In this document: piece after piece, positions 1 through 8,125 of the stretch
Layout of the letters: each line of letters opens with the position of its first letter
How positions within the stretch are numbered: the first letter of the stretch is position 1
Assembly (NCBI GenBank): GCA_964577195.1
Contig: CAZNYF010000101.1
Coordinates: 1-10,506, forward strand
DNA length: 10,506 nt
Reading direction: 5' to 3'
Source of the DNA: HyVt-560 sp964577195
GTDB lineage: Bacteria > Pseudomonadota > Gammaproteobacteria > UWMA-0217
Notes under the pieces: generated by a model
The model's input: the letters and a program-made list of their open reading frames with translations, nothing else
Database searches by the model: none
What the model was told of the DNA's origin: nothing
Made by a program: the position numbers and the translations under genes

Positions 1-3000
1 CGTATGTACTTTTCACAAGCAGAAAATGGCTCGGCAATTTCCTTAACATTGGCAGTGCGCGCGCTGCCGTTCAACGTGTGCACAGCAATCGTTAACGCCT
101 CACCAGGTCGCCAAGTTTTGCTACTCTTTACCAAAGCTAAAGATTCTCTCAACACCTTAATATTACGACGTGCATCGGCGAGGAATATCTCCATCAATTC
201 GGGGTCAATTTCTTGAGAAAGCTCCATTGCACTAAAATTCATATCGCCCGCTGAAATAGCTGACAATGTAGGCAAGGGTTCAATACGATCAAATTCTGCG
301 GCATCAAATTCTTCAATAGAGTTTGCGCCAAACGACTCCTTGACGTCCTCGGGCTGAAGATCTTTTGACGCACCCAAGTTACCCGCCGCGACCTTCTGCG
401 CCCAGACAATATGCTGACACACTGCCTCGTTAGGGCGCTGTTTTAGCTCTAGCTGCTTTTTGAGCTGAGGCAACAGATGGATGCCTTTTTCCAGACACTC
501 CACCACCTCTGGTTCATGCCGTAACCCACCCTCAATAACTTTATTGAAAATTGACTCATGAACCCAGGCAAATTCACCGATAATCTGCGCACCGATCAAT
601 CGACCGCTGCCCTTAATGGTGTGGAAAGAACGACGCGACTGGATCAGCGGTGACTCTGTGGTTGAGTCTGCTTTCCACTTAGGAAATTGCTGTTTCAACC
701 GATCTATTTCTTCACCTAGCTCTTCTAGAAAAATCTCGTAAATTTCATCGTCAGTGTCTTCGCTCAACACCATTAAGCCATTAAAAATCTTTGCGCCACT
801 ATCTTTCGATGGTTGCACGGCATCGCTACCAAAAAGAGAGGCTGCCCGGGTTAAATCCTGTATCTCAGAGGGTGTTTGATCCTGCAATGAGTCGATCAGT
901 GATTCATCAAACAAAAAGTCTGTTTCCAACCCTTCGTTACTCTGTAGCGTTGCCGCAAGCTCATGCAAATCAAGCGCTTCTGACTCCGAGCTATCTTCGT
1001 CAAAGATGTTTATTGAGTCGATATTGAGGGTGCCTACATCATCAATATCGAGCGCCTGCATTTCGACTAGGCTGTCACTCGAAATACCAGGGTTTTTCTG
1101 ACCGAAGAAAGAATCCAGTTCATCAGCCTCAACCTCGGATGAATCACCGGAAACGTCTGCTGGTGGATTAAAATCAGGTAAATCACCAACGTCTGGTATT
1201 TCCATAGTTGGGCCATCAATCTGGCTTTGGATCTCTGCTCCAATCTCATCAGGTTCAGCTGCATCTACCTTCAATTTAGAGAGATCAGGAAGCGCAGTGT
1301 CTTTTTCAGTTTCAGCGGAGAACGGCAGTGGGTCATCCAGCTGAGGAATATCGGCACCACTTTCAGCACCTGTGAATGTGCTTCCAGCCTCGGGGGGCAT
1401 AGCAATAAATGCTGTGTGTTCTCCCGTTTCTGCCGGCTGGGCCTGAACCGCACGTAATATATTCAGGGATGAGCGCCCAGTCTCGATAAAACTATCCTGT
1501 TTGATTTTACTGGCTTCCAGCACTTCCAAATAGACTTCTACTGCGGCGATTGATTCGGCGAGATAATCTAGCTGATTCTCATCCAGATTAGATTTTTCTT
1601 CAGTTTTGGTTGCGATATAGTCTTGAATATCAGCCACGAGTACGCCAGCATCACTGAGATTCAGCAAGTGCATCGCACCAGCGACCTGAGAGAAATGTGG
1701 CAGTGTTTCGCGCAAATCAACAATTGGGCATAAATCGCTGGCATACCGTTGGATTACGGCCTTGCAACAATCAATATCTGTAAGTACTTCTTTGATTACA
1801 ACGCTGCGGACTTCATCAAATTGCTCATCTGAAGGCTGGAAGCGCTTATTTTCAACGCTACCGGCTCGGCGGACACTTTGATCGTTAATACCAAACTGAG
1901 TAATTGATTGCTCAAATTCGATCAAACTTTGCGCAATATCTTCCAGCGCTTGTTTTGGAGGCGCACGCTTCTCTGATAACGCGGTATTTAATGTCTTTTT
2001 AATAGACAAAACTTCGACAACTTGCTCCGACAAATTGAGTGCATCAAAAGTTTCACCCAGACGCGACAGCAGGGGAACAAGCACTTGCAAATCATCCAAT
2101 GAGTTGTTTTCAGATCGATGGTAGTGATCAAGATGCTCCTTGATTTCCTCCAGATCTTCAGCCAGTGACATCGCCACTGAACGGTTCAGAGCTTTATTGT
2201 GTCCACTTAAGCTCGTCTGGAATCCTTCAAGGATCTCGGCTGAAGGAATATCATCATCCAGAAAGTAAGCATTGCGAACTTCATCAACAATTTCATTGCC
2301 CGGTTTTGAAATAGCGATGTAGTAGAGCAGATTTTTTACTAAATCCAGAGAAATAGTGGCCGAAAAAGTGTCTTCACCAACACTGAATAAACGCTTGATT
2401 TCACGATCAACGCGACCGAGTAATGTTTTGATCGCATCGCTTGGTTTAAGACAGTTAGACTGCAAAGCCTCGGTTAAAGCTTCTGCCGACCACCATAATC
2501 GCCGACTAGCGCGGTGTTTTGATGCAACTCGCAAGCGACGGCAAACCAGTGCCATTTTCGCCAGGCTTTCTTCAACATTACTGTTCCGATACCAGCCCAG
2601 CAGACCCAACTCAAACACTAAACGCGTCAATTCAGCGATACTTTGTAGATCTTCACCGGAGTGCAACTGGTTGTCTAGCAGTTGCTCATCATGATCCAGC
2701 CCGGAAATCCCGCCGAGCTGATCAGAAACGAATTCGACTTTGCGAACAGCACGCAGGTCGTTCAAAACAGACACCAGCACCAGCGGCGTATCTTCCTGTC
2801 CGGTTTGCACAAAATCGAGATAATCTGGTAGCTGGATCAATGCACGAATCAACTGTTTACAGGCTTCTTCCGTATTGGTCACAGTCTTGTCAGCGAGCGC
2901 TTTGACAACTTCAAGTGATTCTTCTGCAAGCATAGCTGCGCCTTCCAGCTCAGCAACACCCAGGGTTCCTTCTACATCTCGCAGCAAGGATAAGGCTCGA

Positions 3001-3131
3001 TCTAGATGGTGTGTTTTATCTGGCGATTCCGCGTAACTATTAATTTCCGTTCTTGCCAAGTCCAGAGAGTGATCGATCTCGTGCTTGACCCAGGCCAGGG
3101 AATTAAATTCAACTGAAGTTTTCTTTTTCAT
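1..3131 (-). CDS. chpA: ChpA, hybrid CheA-type histidine kinase of the Pil-Chp system (N-terminal 1043 residues; 3' part beyond window)
   Basis: This is the central kinase that passes signals from PilJ/PilI to PilG and PilH to control type IV pili. The minus-strand frame is open from ATG at 3131-3129 to the window edge. An in-frame TAG two codons upstream fixes the start, although no good ribosome binding site is visible. The N-terminus (LAWVKHEI, then EGTLGVAELEGAA near residues 54-66) resembles Pseudomonas ChpA. Residues 1 to about 550 are helical. They hold degenerate HPt-like motifs, with Arg51 and Ser481 (HFSQVAGAM) where a phospho-histidine would be. An acidic linker spans roughly 560-790. 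A canonical HPt domain follows with HTIKGSGR (His837), then a second with HTLNGSAR (His1018). Further HPt domains, the kinase core, CheW-like and receiver domains known in the family (about 2,500 residues in Pseudomonas) would lie outside the window. It is the last gene of the minus-strand group seen here, 88 bp after pilJ. Confidence 0.93.
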   Translation of the reverse strand, partial: MKKKTSVEFNSLAWVKHEIDHSLDLARTEINSYAESPDKTHHLDRALSLLRDVEGTLGVAELEGAAMLAEESLEVVKALADKTVTNTEEACKQLIRALIQLPDYLDFVQTGQEDTPLVLVSVLNDLRAVRKVEFVSDQLGGISGLDHDEQLLDNQLHSGEDLQSIAELTRLVFELGLLGWYRNSNVEESLAKMALVCRRLRVASKHRASRRLWWSAEALTEALQSNCLKPSDAIKTLLGRVDREIKRLFSVGEDTFSATISLDLVKNLLYYIAISKPGNEIVDEVRNAYFLDDDIPSAEILEGFQTSLSGHNKALNRSVAMSLAEDLEEIKEHLDHYHRSENNSLDDLQVLVPLLSRLGETFDALNLSEQVVEVLSIKKTLNTALSEKRAPPKQALEDIAQSLIEFEQSITQFGINDQSVRRAGSVENKRFQPSDEQFDEVRSVVIKEVLTDIDCCKAVIQRYASDLCPIVDLRETLPHFSQVAGAMHLLNLSDAGVLVADIQDYIATKTEEKSNLDENQLDYLAESIAAVEVYLEVLEASKIKQDSFIETGRSSLNILRAVQAQPAETGEHTAFIAMPPEAGSTFTGAESGADIPQLDDPLPFSAETEKDTALPDLSKLKVDAAEPDEIGAEIQSQIDGPTMEIPDVGDLPDFNPPADVSGDSSEVEADELDSFFGQKNPGISSDSLVEMQALDIDDVGTLNIDSINIFDEDSSESEALDLHELAATLQSNEGLETDFLFDESLIDSLQDQTPSEIQDLTRAASLFGSDAVQPSKDSGAKIFNGLMVLSEDTDDEIYEIFLEELGEEIDRLKQQFPKWKADSTTESPLIQSRRSFHTIKGSGRLIGAQIIGEFAWVHESIFNKVIEGGLRHEPEVVECLEKGIHLLPQLKKQLELKQRPNEAVCQHIVWAQKVAAGNLGASKDLQPEDVKESFGANSIEEFDAAEFDRIEPLPTLSAISAGDMNFSAMELSQEIDPELMEIFLADARRNIKVLRESLALVKSSKTWRPGEALTIAVHTLNGSARTANVKEIAEPFSACEKYI

Positions 3132-3219
3132 AGGCTATGTAGTCGATTTGATGACGCAAACCGAATTGCTTCCGTGCAAAAATATGTTTGTGAATTATCT
3201 ATTGTGAGCTTTAAAAAAA

Positions 3220-5328
3220 CTAGGAGACGAGGAAATCTTCGAACTCATCATCCATCAAAACGGGTTCTATCTTAACGGCTTCCACAATAGGCTCTGACTG
3301 TCCCGGCAATCTAAATCCTTCTGCCGCTCTGCGTAGTTCGCCGGCCTGCTCTGCCAACTGTCCGATAGCGCCCGCTGTGGAACGTGTTGATTCTACCGTA
3401 TACCGGGTAATTTGCTGGATTGAAGTCATTGCTTCACCCACCACGCTAGAAACAATGGCTTGTTCACTGGCTTCTTCCGAGATGCCCTTGATTAAGTCTG
3501 CCAGCTGGGTTGAAACCTTTTCGATCTCCTCCAGCGCCTGACCTGCTTCTTCTGATTGGCGGGTACCACTAACAACTTCTGTGGTACTTTTTTCCATTGA
3601 CTGAATCGCTTCGTTGGTATCGGTTTGAATGGTCTTAACCAGCGTCTCAATTTGTTTACTCGCATGAGATGCGCGCTCGGCAAGTCTCTGAACTTCATCC
3701 GCAACCACGGCAAAACCGCGTCCGCCTTCTCCTGCCGAGGATGCCTGAATCGCGGCATTAAGCGCCAGGATATTGGTTTGATCTGCAATATCAGTAATCA
3801 ATCCAACGATATCGCCAATCTCCTGAGAACTTTCACCCAGGCGCTTGATCCGTTTGGACGTATCCTGAATATTGTTACGTATCGAATCCATACCTTGAAT
3901 CGTCTTTTGTACGGTGGCCACACCTTTTCGGGCAATGCTCACCGACTGTTCTGCAACTCGCGTGGAAACTTCCGCGCTGCGGGAAACTTTTGAGATGGAA
4001 TGGGTCAAATCTCCAACAGAATCAGAAGCTGAGACAATCTTTCTCGCTTGCTGTTCACTTGACTCAGATAATTGTAAGGCTGTATCTCTGGTTTTCCGCG
4101 ACGTTTTGGCTACATTTGAAGCCGCCTGATTGATTGTTACCACCAATGTTCGTAGCGCCTCAACCGCATAGTTAACGGAATCTGCAATCGCTCCGGTGAT
4201 ATTTTCAGTCACCGTCGCTTTCACCGTTAAATCACCATCAGCCAGTGTCGACATTTCATCCAGCAACGTCAATATCGCTTGCTGGTTTTCATCGTTAGTC
4301 TGCTTGGTGTCAGCCAGCTGCTGACGGGTATTTTTATAGACGCCAGCAAGCAGCAGTAAAAATGACAGCAAGGTGAGCACACCAAACAAGAAACCCAGTG
4401 AAGTCCACAGTTGATTGTTTTGATTTCTTTCCTTGAGCGCCAACTCGACTCGGCTGACACTCTCATATAACTCCCGACCTTTTCCTTCCAGACTGGCAGC
4501 AATATTTTTCACTTCATAAAGCACGGGAGCCACATCAACCATGGCGCTGGCGTTATCAGCCACCTCACCAAAGTTGGAAACTAAACGCGTCAATATATCT
4601 CGAATCGTGGAGCTTGAGACTAACGACACACCAGGAACCCCGCCATGCAGCATACCGTCAATAACACGACTAAATGCTTGTGTATCTGCCTGCAATTGAT
4701 CAGCAACTTCCAGCGCAACTTTTTGGCCACTCTGTAAACTCGCAAAGCTATTACTGATCCGCTGCGCTATGGCTACCTGCATAGTTGACTGGTAAATTTG
4801 CTCACCACCGCTTGGCCGATTTTTACGAATGGCGTCAGCAATCTGCTGAGCATCACTGAGTAACTGAGGCAGTTGTAACTGGGCTGTCTTGGCAGCTTTG
4901 CTGGCCGCTACAACCGCCACACGACTGTCCAGGACAGATTCTATATCACCCTCAAAAGCCGCCCATCGAGTGGTCACTTTGTCCAACTCAGGCTTTAATT
5001 CCGCTGGAAAAGCAGGAAATCCCGCTTCTGCATCACCATCAGTGAGCAGAGTCAGGTGATCATCAAATTTAGTCTTATGCTGCTTAAGTAACAGAAATGA
5101 TTGTTCAAATCCCTGCGATGCAGACAATGCCTGAGTGGTCATCTGCTGTGATAGCAAACGCAAATCAGAACCATGATTGGTAGCTTCACGACCAATTCGA
5201 TCCAAATGACTGCCATACCAGAACGCCAATCCAGTCAAAATAATAAAGACCAGGAATGAAATTCCCCAAGTAACAATTGAACGACTAAAACCGCCGCCAA
5301 CCATGTTGGTGATTTCACTTGATTTCAT
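3220..5328 (-). CDS. pilJ: PilJ, type IV pilus methyl-accepting chemotaxis-like sensor
   Basis: PilJ is the inner-membrane receptor of the Pil-Chp pathway; it couples through PilI to ChpA. The 702-residue product has a first membrane segment at about 17-38, a periplasmic part at about 39-306 with the helical PilJ-type repeats expected for the family, a second membrane segment at about 307-331, a HAMP region at about 332-400 (LADGDLTVKA), and a cytoplasmic signalling hairpin. The tip (DQTNILALNAAIQASSAGEGGRGFAVVADE, split here as DQTNILALNAAI and GRGFAVVADE, near 516-545) has the PilJ form, with IQASSAG in place of the usual IEAARAG. Length is close to the roughly 680 residues of the Pseudomonas protein. 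The C-terminus is an acidic tail ending DDEFEDFLVS, with no NWETF-like receptor-tether pentapeptide. The start ATG follows an AAGGA ribosome binding site at 8 nt. Upstream lies a foldback element rather than the usual tight junction with pilI. Confidence 0.96.
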   Translation of the reverse strand: MKSSEITNMVGGGFSRSIVTWGISFLVFIILTGLAFWYGSHLDRIGREATNHGSDLRLLSQQMTTQALSASQGFEQSFLLLKQHKTKFDDHLTLLTDGDAEAGFPAFPAELKPELDKVTTRWAAFEGDIESVLDSRVAVVAASKAAKTAQLQLPQLLSDAQQIADAIRKNRPSGGEQIYQSTMQVAIAQRISNSFASLQSGQKVALEVADQLQADTQAFSRVIDGMLHGGVPGVSLVSSSTIRDILTRLVSNFGEVADNASAMVDVAPVLYEVKNIAASLEGKGRELYESVSRVELALKERNQNNQLWTSLGFLFGVLTLLSFLLLLAGVYKNTRQQLADTKQTNDENQQAILTLLDEMSTLADGDLTVKATVTENITGAIADSVNYAVEALRTLVVTINQAASNVAKTSRKTRDTALQLSESSEQQARKIVSASDSVGDLTHSISKVSRSAEVSTRVAEQSVSIARKGVATVQKTIQGMDSIRNNIQDTSKRIKRLGESSQEIGDIVGLITDIADQTNILALNAAIQASSAGEGGRGFAVVADEVQRLAERASHASKQIETLVKTIQTDTNEAIQSMEKSTTEVVSGTRQSEEAGQALEEIEKVSTQLADLIKGISEEASEQAIVSSVVGEAMTSIQQITRYTVESTRSTAGAIGQLAEQAGELRRAAEGFRLPGQSEPIVEAVKIEPVLMDDEFEDFLVS

Positions 5329-5383
5329 GAGCTAATCCTTATTGATAGGTTCGCGTTGGTACGAAGGGTGCAGCCTGTTAGTG

Positions 5384-5549
5384 CTATATCTCTCGCACTC
5401 AAGAATGCTCGATTTAGAGTGCGTAGATTTTTGTTAAGGGCAAGGCGAAAAAACGCAGTAATAGTGGGACTATTGCGAGGTTTTGCAACGCAGCCATTGG
5501 CGAAAATATGCGTGCTATAAACGGGCATTCTTGAGTGCGATAGGTATAG
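5384..5549. repeat. 166-bp foldback (MITE-like) element between pilI and pilJ
   Basis: Two outer arms, 5384-5424 and 5509-5549, are inverted copies of each other. They include a perfect 16-bp core (5393-5408, TCGCACTCAAGAATGC, with its complement at 5525-5540). Most remaining mismatches would be G-U pairs in RNA. Inside lies a second inverted repeat: AAAAC...TAATAGT at about 5449-5464, then GGG, then ACTATTG...GTTTT at about 5469-5484. The unit could therefore fold as one long hairpin on either strand. It ends one base before the pilI stop codon. A 6-bp direct repeat AGTGCT flanks it (5380-5385 and 5555-5560), overlapping the left arm by two bases; this may be a target duplication or chance. 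It codes for no recognisable protein. From memory, similar GTAATAGTGGGACTATT sequences recur between genes in other marine gammaproteobacteria, but I could not check this. Confidence 0.75.
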
Positions 5550-5550
5550 T

Positions 5551-6096
5551 TTAAAGTGCTGCATTACGAAACTCCTGAGAACTCAATAATGTCTGTAGGT
5601 TAAAAACCGCATAATGATCGGTATGGCGTTTCAATGCGGCGGTAATATACGGCTTCATGGCAATGTTAAATGCCGGCGTTTCACGCACCTCGTCACCCAG
5701 CTTGAAATGTCTCATGCCATACACCTCATTCACCAGTAAACCAATTTTGTGACCCGCTTCAGAAACGACCAGCATACGTCTGGCGCTCTGTGTTTTGGAA
5801 ACATTGGTTCCTAGCAAAAACCCTTGTAAATCGACCACAGTTACCAACGACCCGTGTAAATTTGCTAATCCTCTAACCCACGATTGAGTTCCCGGAATAC
5901 GCGTAAATTCTGGCGGCGGTACAATCTCTGTGAGTATCGACATCGGCGCTAACACCTGATCACTACCAATTCGACACAACAATCCTGTCCATTCTTCCGC
6001 TACAGATTCTGCGCCAGACTGTTTATCGGCGCTCGCTCTTCGTTCCTGGGCTTGTAACAGCTCGAACGGAGATTCGCTATGTGCTTTCCCTGTCAT
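5551..6096 (-). CDS. pilI: PilI, CheW-like coupling protein
   Basis: This adaptor links the PilJ receptor to the ChpA kinase in the cytoplasm. The 181-residue product has the short N-terminal leader typical of PilI (SPFELLQAQERR at 9-20) followed by a CheW domain at about 36-175. Its signature is VRGLANLHGSLVTVVDL (74-90), matching the V-[RK]-G-x-x-N-x-[RH]-G pattern of CheW proteins, and KIGLLVNEVYG lies at 117-127. Length is close to the 178 residues of the Pseudomonas protein. The start ATG shares an ATGA with the pilH stop, so the two genes are probably translationally coupled; an AAGGGA sequence lies just upstream. The foldback element begins immediately after its stop codon. Confidence 0.95.
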   Translation of the reverse strand: MTGKAHSESPFELLQAQERRASADKQSGAESVAEEWTGLLCRIGSDQVLAPMSILTEIVPPPEFTRIPGTQSWVRGLANLHGSLVTVVDLQGFLLGTNVSKTQSARRMLVVSEAGHKIGLLVNEVYGMRHFKLGDEVRETPAFNIAMKPYITAALKRHTDHYAVFNLQTLLSSQEFRNAAL

Positions 6097-6464
6097 GAAT
6101 TCCCTTTTACAAATTTACTGATGCAACCTAACAATTGTGATTCTTTTGCAGGTTTTACAATGTAGGCACGCGCTCCTTGCTGCTGTGCCCATTTAATATC
6201 GGCGCGACCATCTTTGGTCGTCACCATAACAACGGGTATATCTTTGGTCTCATCGGTTTTATGCAGTTCACGCGTTGCTTGAAACCCGTTAAGACCGGGC
6301 ATCACCACATCCATAAGCACCAAATCTGGCACTAACTGCCGAGCCAGATCCACACCTTCACGACCATCACTTGCGATGGTTACCTGATGCCCGTTCTCTT
6401 CCAGCACGCGTTTAAAAACGAACTGATCAGTTGCGGAATCATCAACTACGAGGATATGCGCCAT
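6093..6464 (-). CDS. pilH: PilH, single-domain response regulator
   Basis: PilH is a CheY-like receiver phosphorylated by ChpA. In Pseudomonas it is tied to pilus retraction and to draining phosphate from the pathway. The 123-residue product is a stand-alone receiver without an output domain. The acidic pair is Asp8/Asp9, the phospho-acceptor is Asp52 (LVLMDVVMPGLNG), the switch threonine is Thr82 and the conserved lysine is Lys104 (KPAKES). The KWAQQQGARAYIVKPA stretch (91-106) fits PilH better than PilG. A GGAG ribosome binding site sits 9 nt before the ATG. Its stop overlaps the pilI start by 4 nt. A 169-bp gap separates it from pilG. Confidence 0.95.
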   Translation of the reverse strand: MAHILVVDDSATDQFVFKRVLEENGHQVTIASDGREGVDLARQLVPDLVLMDVVMPGLNGFQATRELHKTDETKDIPVVMVTTKDGRADIKWAQQQGARAYIVKPAKESQLLGCISKFVKGNS

Positions 6465-6633
6465 TCAAGCTTCTCCAAAGGGGGTTGTAGTCAAATTACA
6501 GAAAATGTGAAGCCACAAGTATCGGTTCCGTTGCGCCAAAGAACCGGTCAATTGAGTACCAACATTTTTCATTTCAGGTAGTTATCTCGATGTAATAGCT
6601 CGAAAACTTCTTTTTTACCGCGCCTTTGGATAT

Positions 6634-7032
6634 CTAGTGCACGTGCTGTTCTATCGCTCCCAGCAGGTCATCACGGGTAAATGGTTTGGTCAAATACTGC
6701 TCAGACCCCACAACGCGCCCCTTGGCTTTGTCGAAAATCCCGTCTTTACTCGACAGCATTACCACAGGTGTGTGCTTGTATTTTTGGTTGTGCTTGATCA
6801 ATGTACAGGTTTGATAACCATCCAATCTGGGCATAAGAATATCGATAAAGATAAGATCAGGCTCAAACTCGGCAATTTTTGACAATGCTTCGTAACCGTC
6901 TATTGCGGTTGAGACTGTATAACCTTGTTTGGTCAGTAACGCCTCCGCAGTCTTGCGAATGGTTTTACTATCGTCGATCACCATGACCTTGACACTTTTG
7001 GCCAAGTCATTCAGATCTTCCAATTCGGGCAT
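6634..7032 (-). CDS. pilG: PilG, single-domain response regulator
   Basis: PilG is the receiver protein that promotes pilus extension and, in Pseudomonas, raises cAMP through the adenylate cyclase CyaB. The 132-residue product has a PilG-type N-terminal extension of about 14 residues before the first strand (VKVMVIDDSKTIRKTAE). The acidic pair is Asp20/Asp21, the phospho-acceptor is Asp64 (IFIDILMPRLDGYQ), the switch serine is Ser94 and the conserved lysine is Lys116 (TKPFTRDDLL). It is the first gene of the minus-strand group and is divergent from gshB, as in Pseudomonas. A strong AAGGAG ribosome binding site (complement at 7039-7044) lies 6 nt before the ATG. Confidence 0.95.
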   Translation of the reverse strand: MPELEDLNDLAKSVKVMVIDDSKTIRKTAEALLTKQGYTVSTAIDGYEALSKIAEFEPDLIFIDILMPRLDGYQTCTLIKHNQKYKHTPVVMLSSKDGIFDKAKGRVVGSEQYLTKPFTRDDLLGAIEQHVH

Positions 7033-7067
7033 GTATTTCTCCTTGAATACTGGTACTGATTAGCTCA

Positions 7068-7096
7068 ATCTAACGTAGCACTAAGCTGACGTTCAA
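7068..7096 (-). promoter_or_regulatory. Candidate promoter of the pil group
   Basis: On the minus strand, TTGAAC (complement 7091-7096) and TTAGAT (complement 7068-7073) are spaced by 17 bp, upstream of the pilG ribosome binding site. The match to the sigma-70 consensus is only partial. Position in the 148-bp divergent pilG-gshB space is the main support. Confidence 0.25.
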
Positions 7097-7139
7097 CATT
7101 GAATAGTCAATTCTTCTATACAGTTATCGTTTTGTTCTA

Positions 7140-7167
7140 TTGAAAATCGACAACTGTCACATTTAAT
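7140..7167 (+). promoter_or_regulatory. Candidate promoter of gshB-apbE
   Basis: TTGAAA (7140-7145) and TTTAAT (7162-7167) are spaced by 16 bp and precede the gshB start. Transcription from here would begin only a few bases before the ATG and give an almost leaderless message. That fits the weak ribosome binding site (AGG four bases before ATG). This is inferred from consensus only. Confidence 0.3.
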
Positions 7168-7180
7168 CGGCTCAGGTTAC

Positions 7181-8125
7181 ATGAATATACAAATCGGGGT
7201 TGTGATGGATCCCATAGAACACATCAAACCACACAAGGACAGCACACTGGCAATGTTGCTGGCTGCGCAGCGGCGTGGTTGGACAACCATCTACATCCCT
7301 CCTTCCGGACTGACCTTAAAAGAAGGTCAGGTTTTTGCGCATTGCTCTGAGGTCGAAGTCAAAGATGATCCTCAGAACTGGTTTACGTTAGCTGAGCCAA
7401 AAGAGAGGCTGCTTGCTGACTTAGACATCGTCTTGATGCGTAAAGATCCCCCCTTTGATATGGAGTACATTTACGCAACCTATTTGCTGGAACTGGCTGA
7501 AGCGCAGGGTGTTTACGTTGCCAACAAACCCGCCAGTCTCAGAGATGCCAATGAGAAAGCTTTTGCCATGTGGTTTCCTGATTGCGTACCGGAAACACTG
7601 ATATCCCGATCTGCGGATGAATTCAAAACGTTTCTACAAAAACATCAGACAATTATAGTCAAACCACTCGATGGCATGGGCGGCGCGTCCATTTTCCGCA
7701 TTACCGAGGGAGAACCCAATACCAATGTCATTATAGAGACATTGCTCAACCACGGTCAGACCACAGCAATGGCACAACGCTTTCTACCTGAATATAAACA
7801 AGGCGATAAACGCATTTTAATGATTGACGGAGAACCTATCGACTACGCCTTGGCAAGACTTCCCGCAGATGGAGAAGGCCGAGCCAATTTAGCCGCTGGG
7901 GGCACTTACAAAGGTGTTGAGCTAACTGACCGTGATCGAGAAATTTGCCAGCAAGTGGGGCCAGAGCTGAAAAAACGTGGGCTGGTATTTGTCGGCCTGG
8001 ATGTGATCGGTGATTACATGACGGAAGTCAATGTCACCAGCCCCACCTGTATTCGCGAGCTGGATACAATTTATCACCTCGATATAGCGGGAGACTTAAT
8101 GGATGTGCTGGCAACCAAAATTTAA
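7181..8125 (+). CDS. gshB: Glutathione synthetase
   Basis: GshB joins gamma-glutamylcysteine and glycine with ATP in the second step of glutathione synthesis, in the cytoplasm. The 314-residue product aligns along its whole length with the E. coli enzyme (about 316 residues). Matching blocks include GVVMDPIEHIKPHKDST (6-22), LMRKDPPFDMEYIYATY (85-101), NKPASLRDANEK (115-126), the ATP-grasp segment KPLDGMGGASIF (161-172, Lys161), NLAAGG (236-241) and FVGLDVIGD with TEVNVTSPTCIRE (270-293), whose Asp274, Glu282 and Asn284 fall at metal-binding positions. The first ATG fits the family start. Its neighbours, pilG divergent upstream and a tonB-like gene downstream, match Pseudomonas. The last 23 nt overlap apbE. 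Confidence 0.97.
   Translation: MNIQIGVVMDPIEHIKPHKDSTLAMLLAAQRRGWTTIYIPPSGLTLKEGQVFAHCSEVEVKDDPQNWFTLAEPKERLLADLDIVLMRKDPPFDMEYIYATYLLELAEAQGVYVANKPASLRDANEKAFAMWFPDCVPETLISRSADEFKTFLQKHQTIIVKPLDGMGGASIFRITEGEPNTNVIIETLLNHGQTTAMAQRFLPEYKQGDKRILMIDGEPIDYALARLPADGEGRANLAAGGTYKGVELTDRDREICQQVGPELKKRGLVFVGLDVIGDYMTEVNVTSPTCIRELDTIYHLDIAGDLMDVLATKI

Noticed and set aside
2356..2905. Two plus-strand frames of 112 and 128 codons opposite chpA
   Set aside because: They are antisense shadows of a continuous, family-matching chpA frame and show no domain features.
3132..3219. A terminator after pilJ, suggested by the run of seven T on the minus strand just after its stop codon
   Set aside because: No hairpin precedes the T run, and chpA is expected to be co-transcribed.
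3625..3993. Plus-strand frame of 122 codons opposite pilJ
   Set aside because: It is antisense to the highly conserved PilJ signalling domain; its composition reflects the coding strand.
5325..5564. 79-codon minus-strand frame filling the pilI-pilJ interval, whose stop overlaps the pilJ ATG as ATGA
   Set aside because: It runs through the inverted-repeat element, has no recognisable domain and begins inside pilI. pilJ has its own AAGGA ribosome binding site. The overlap is likely chance.
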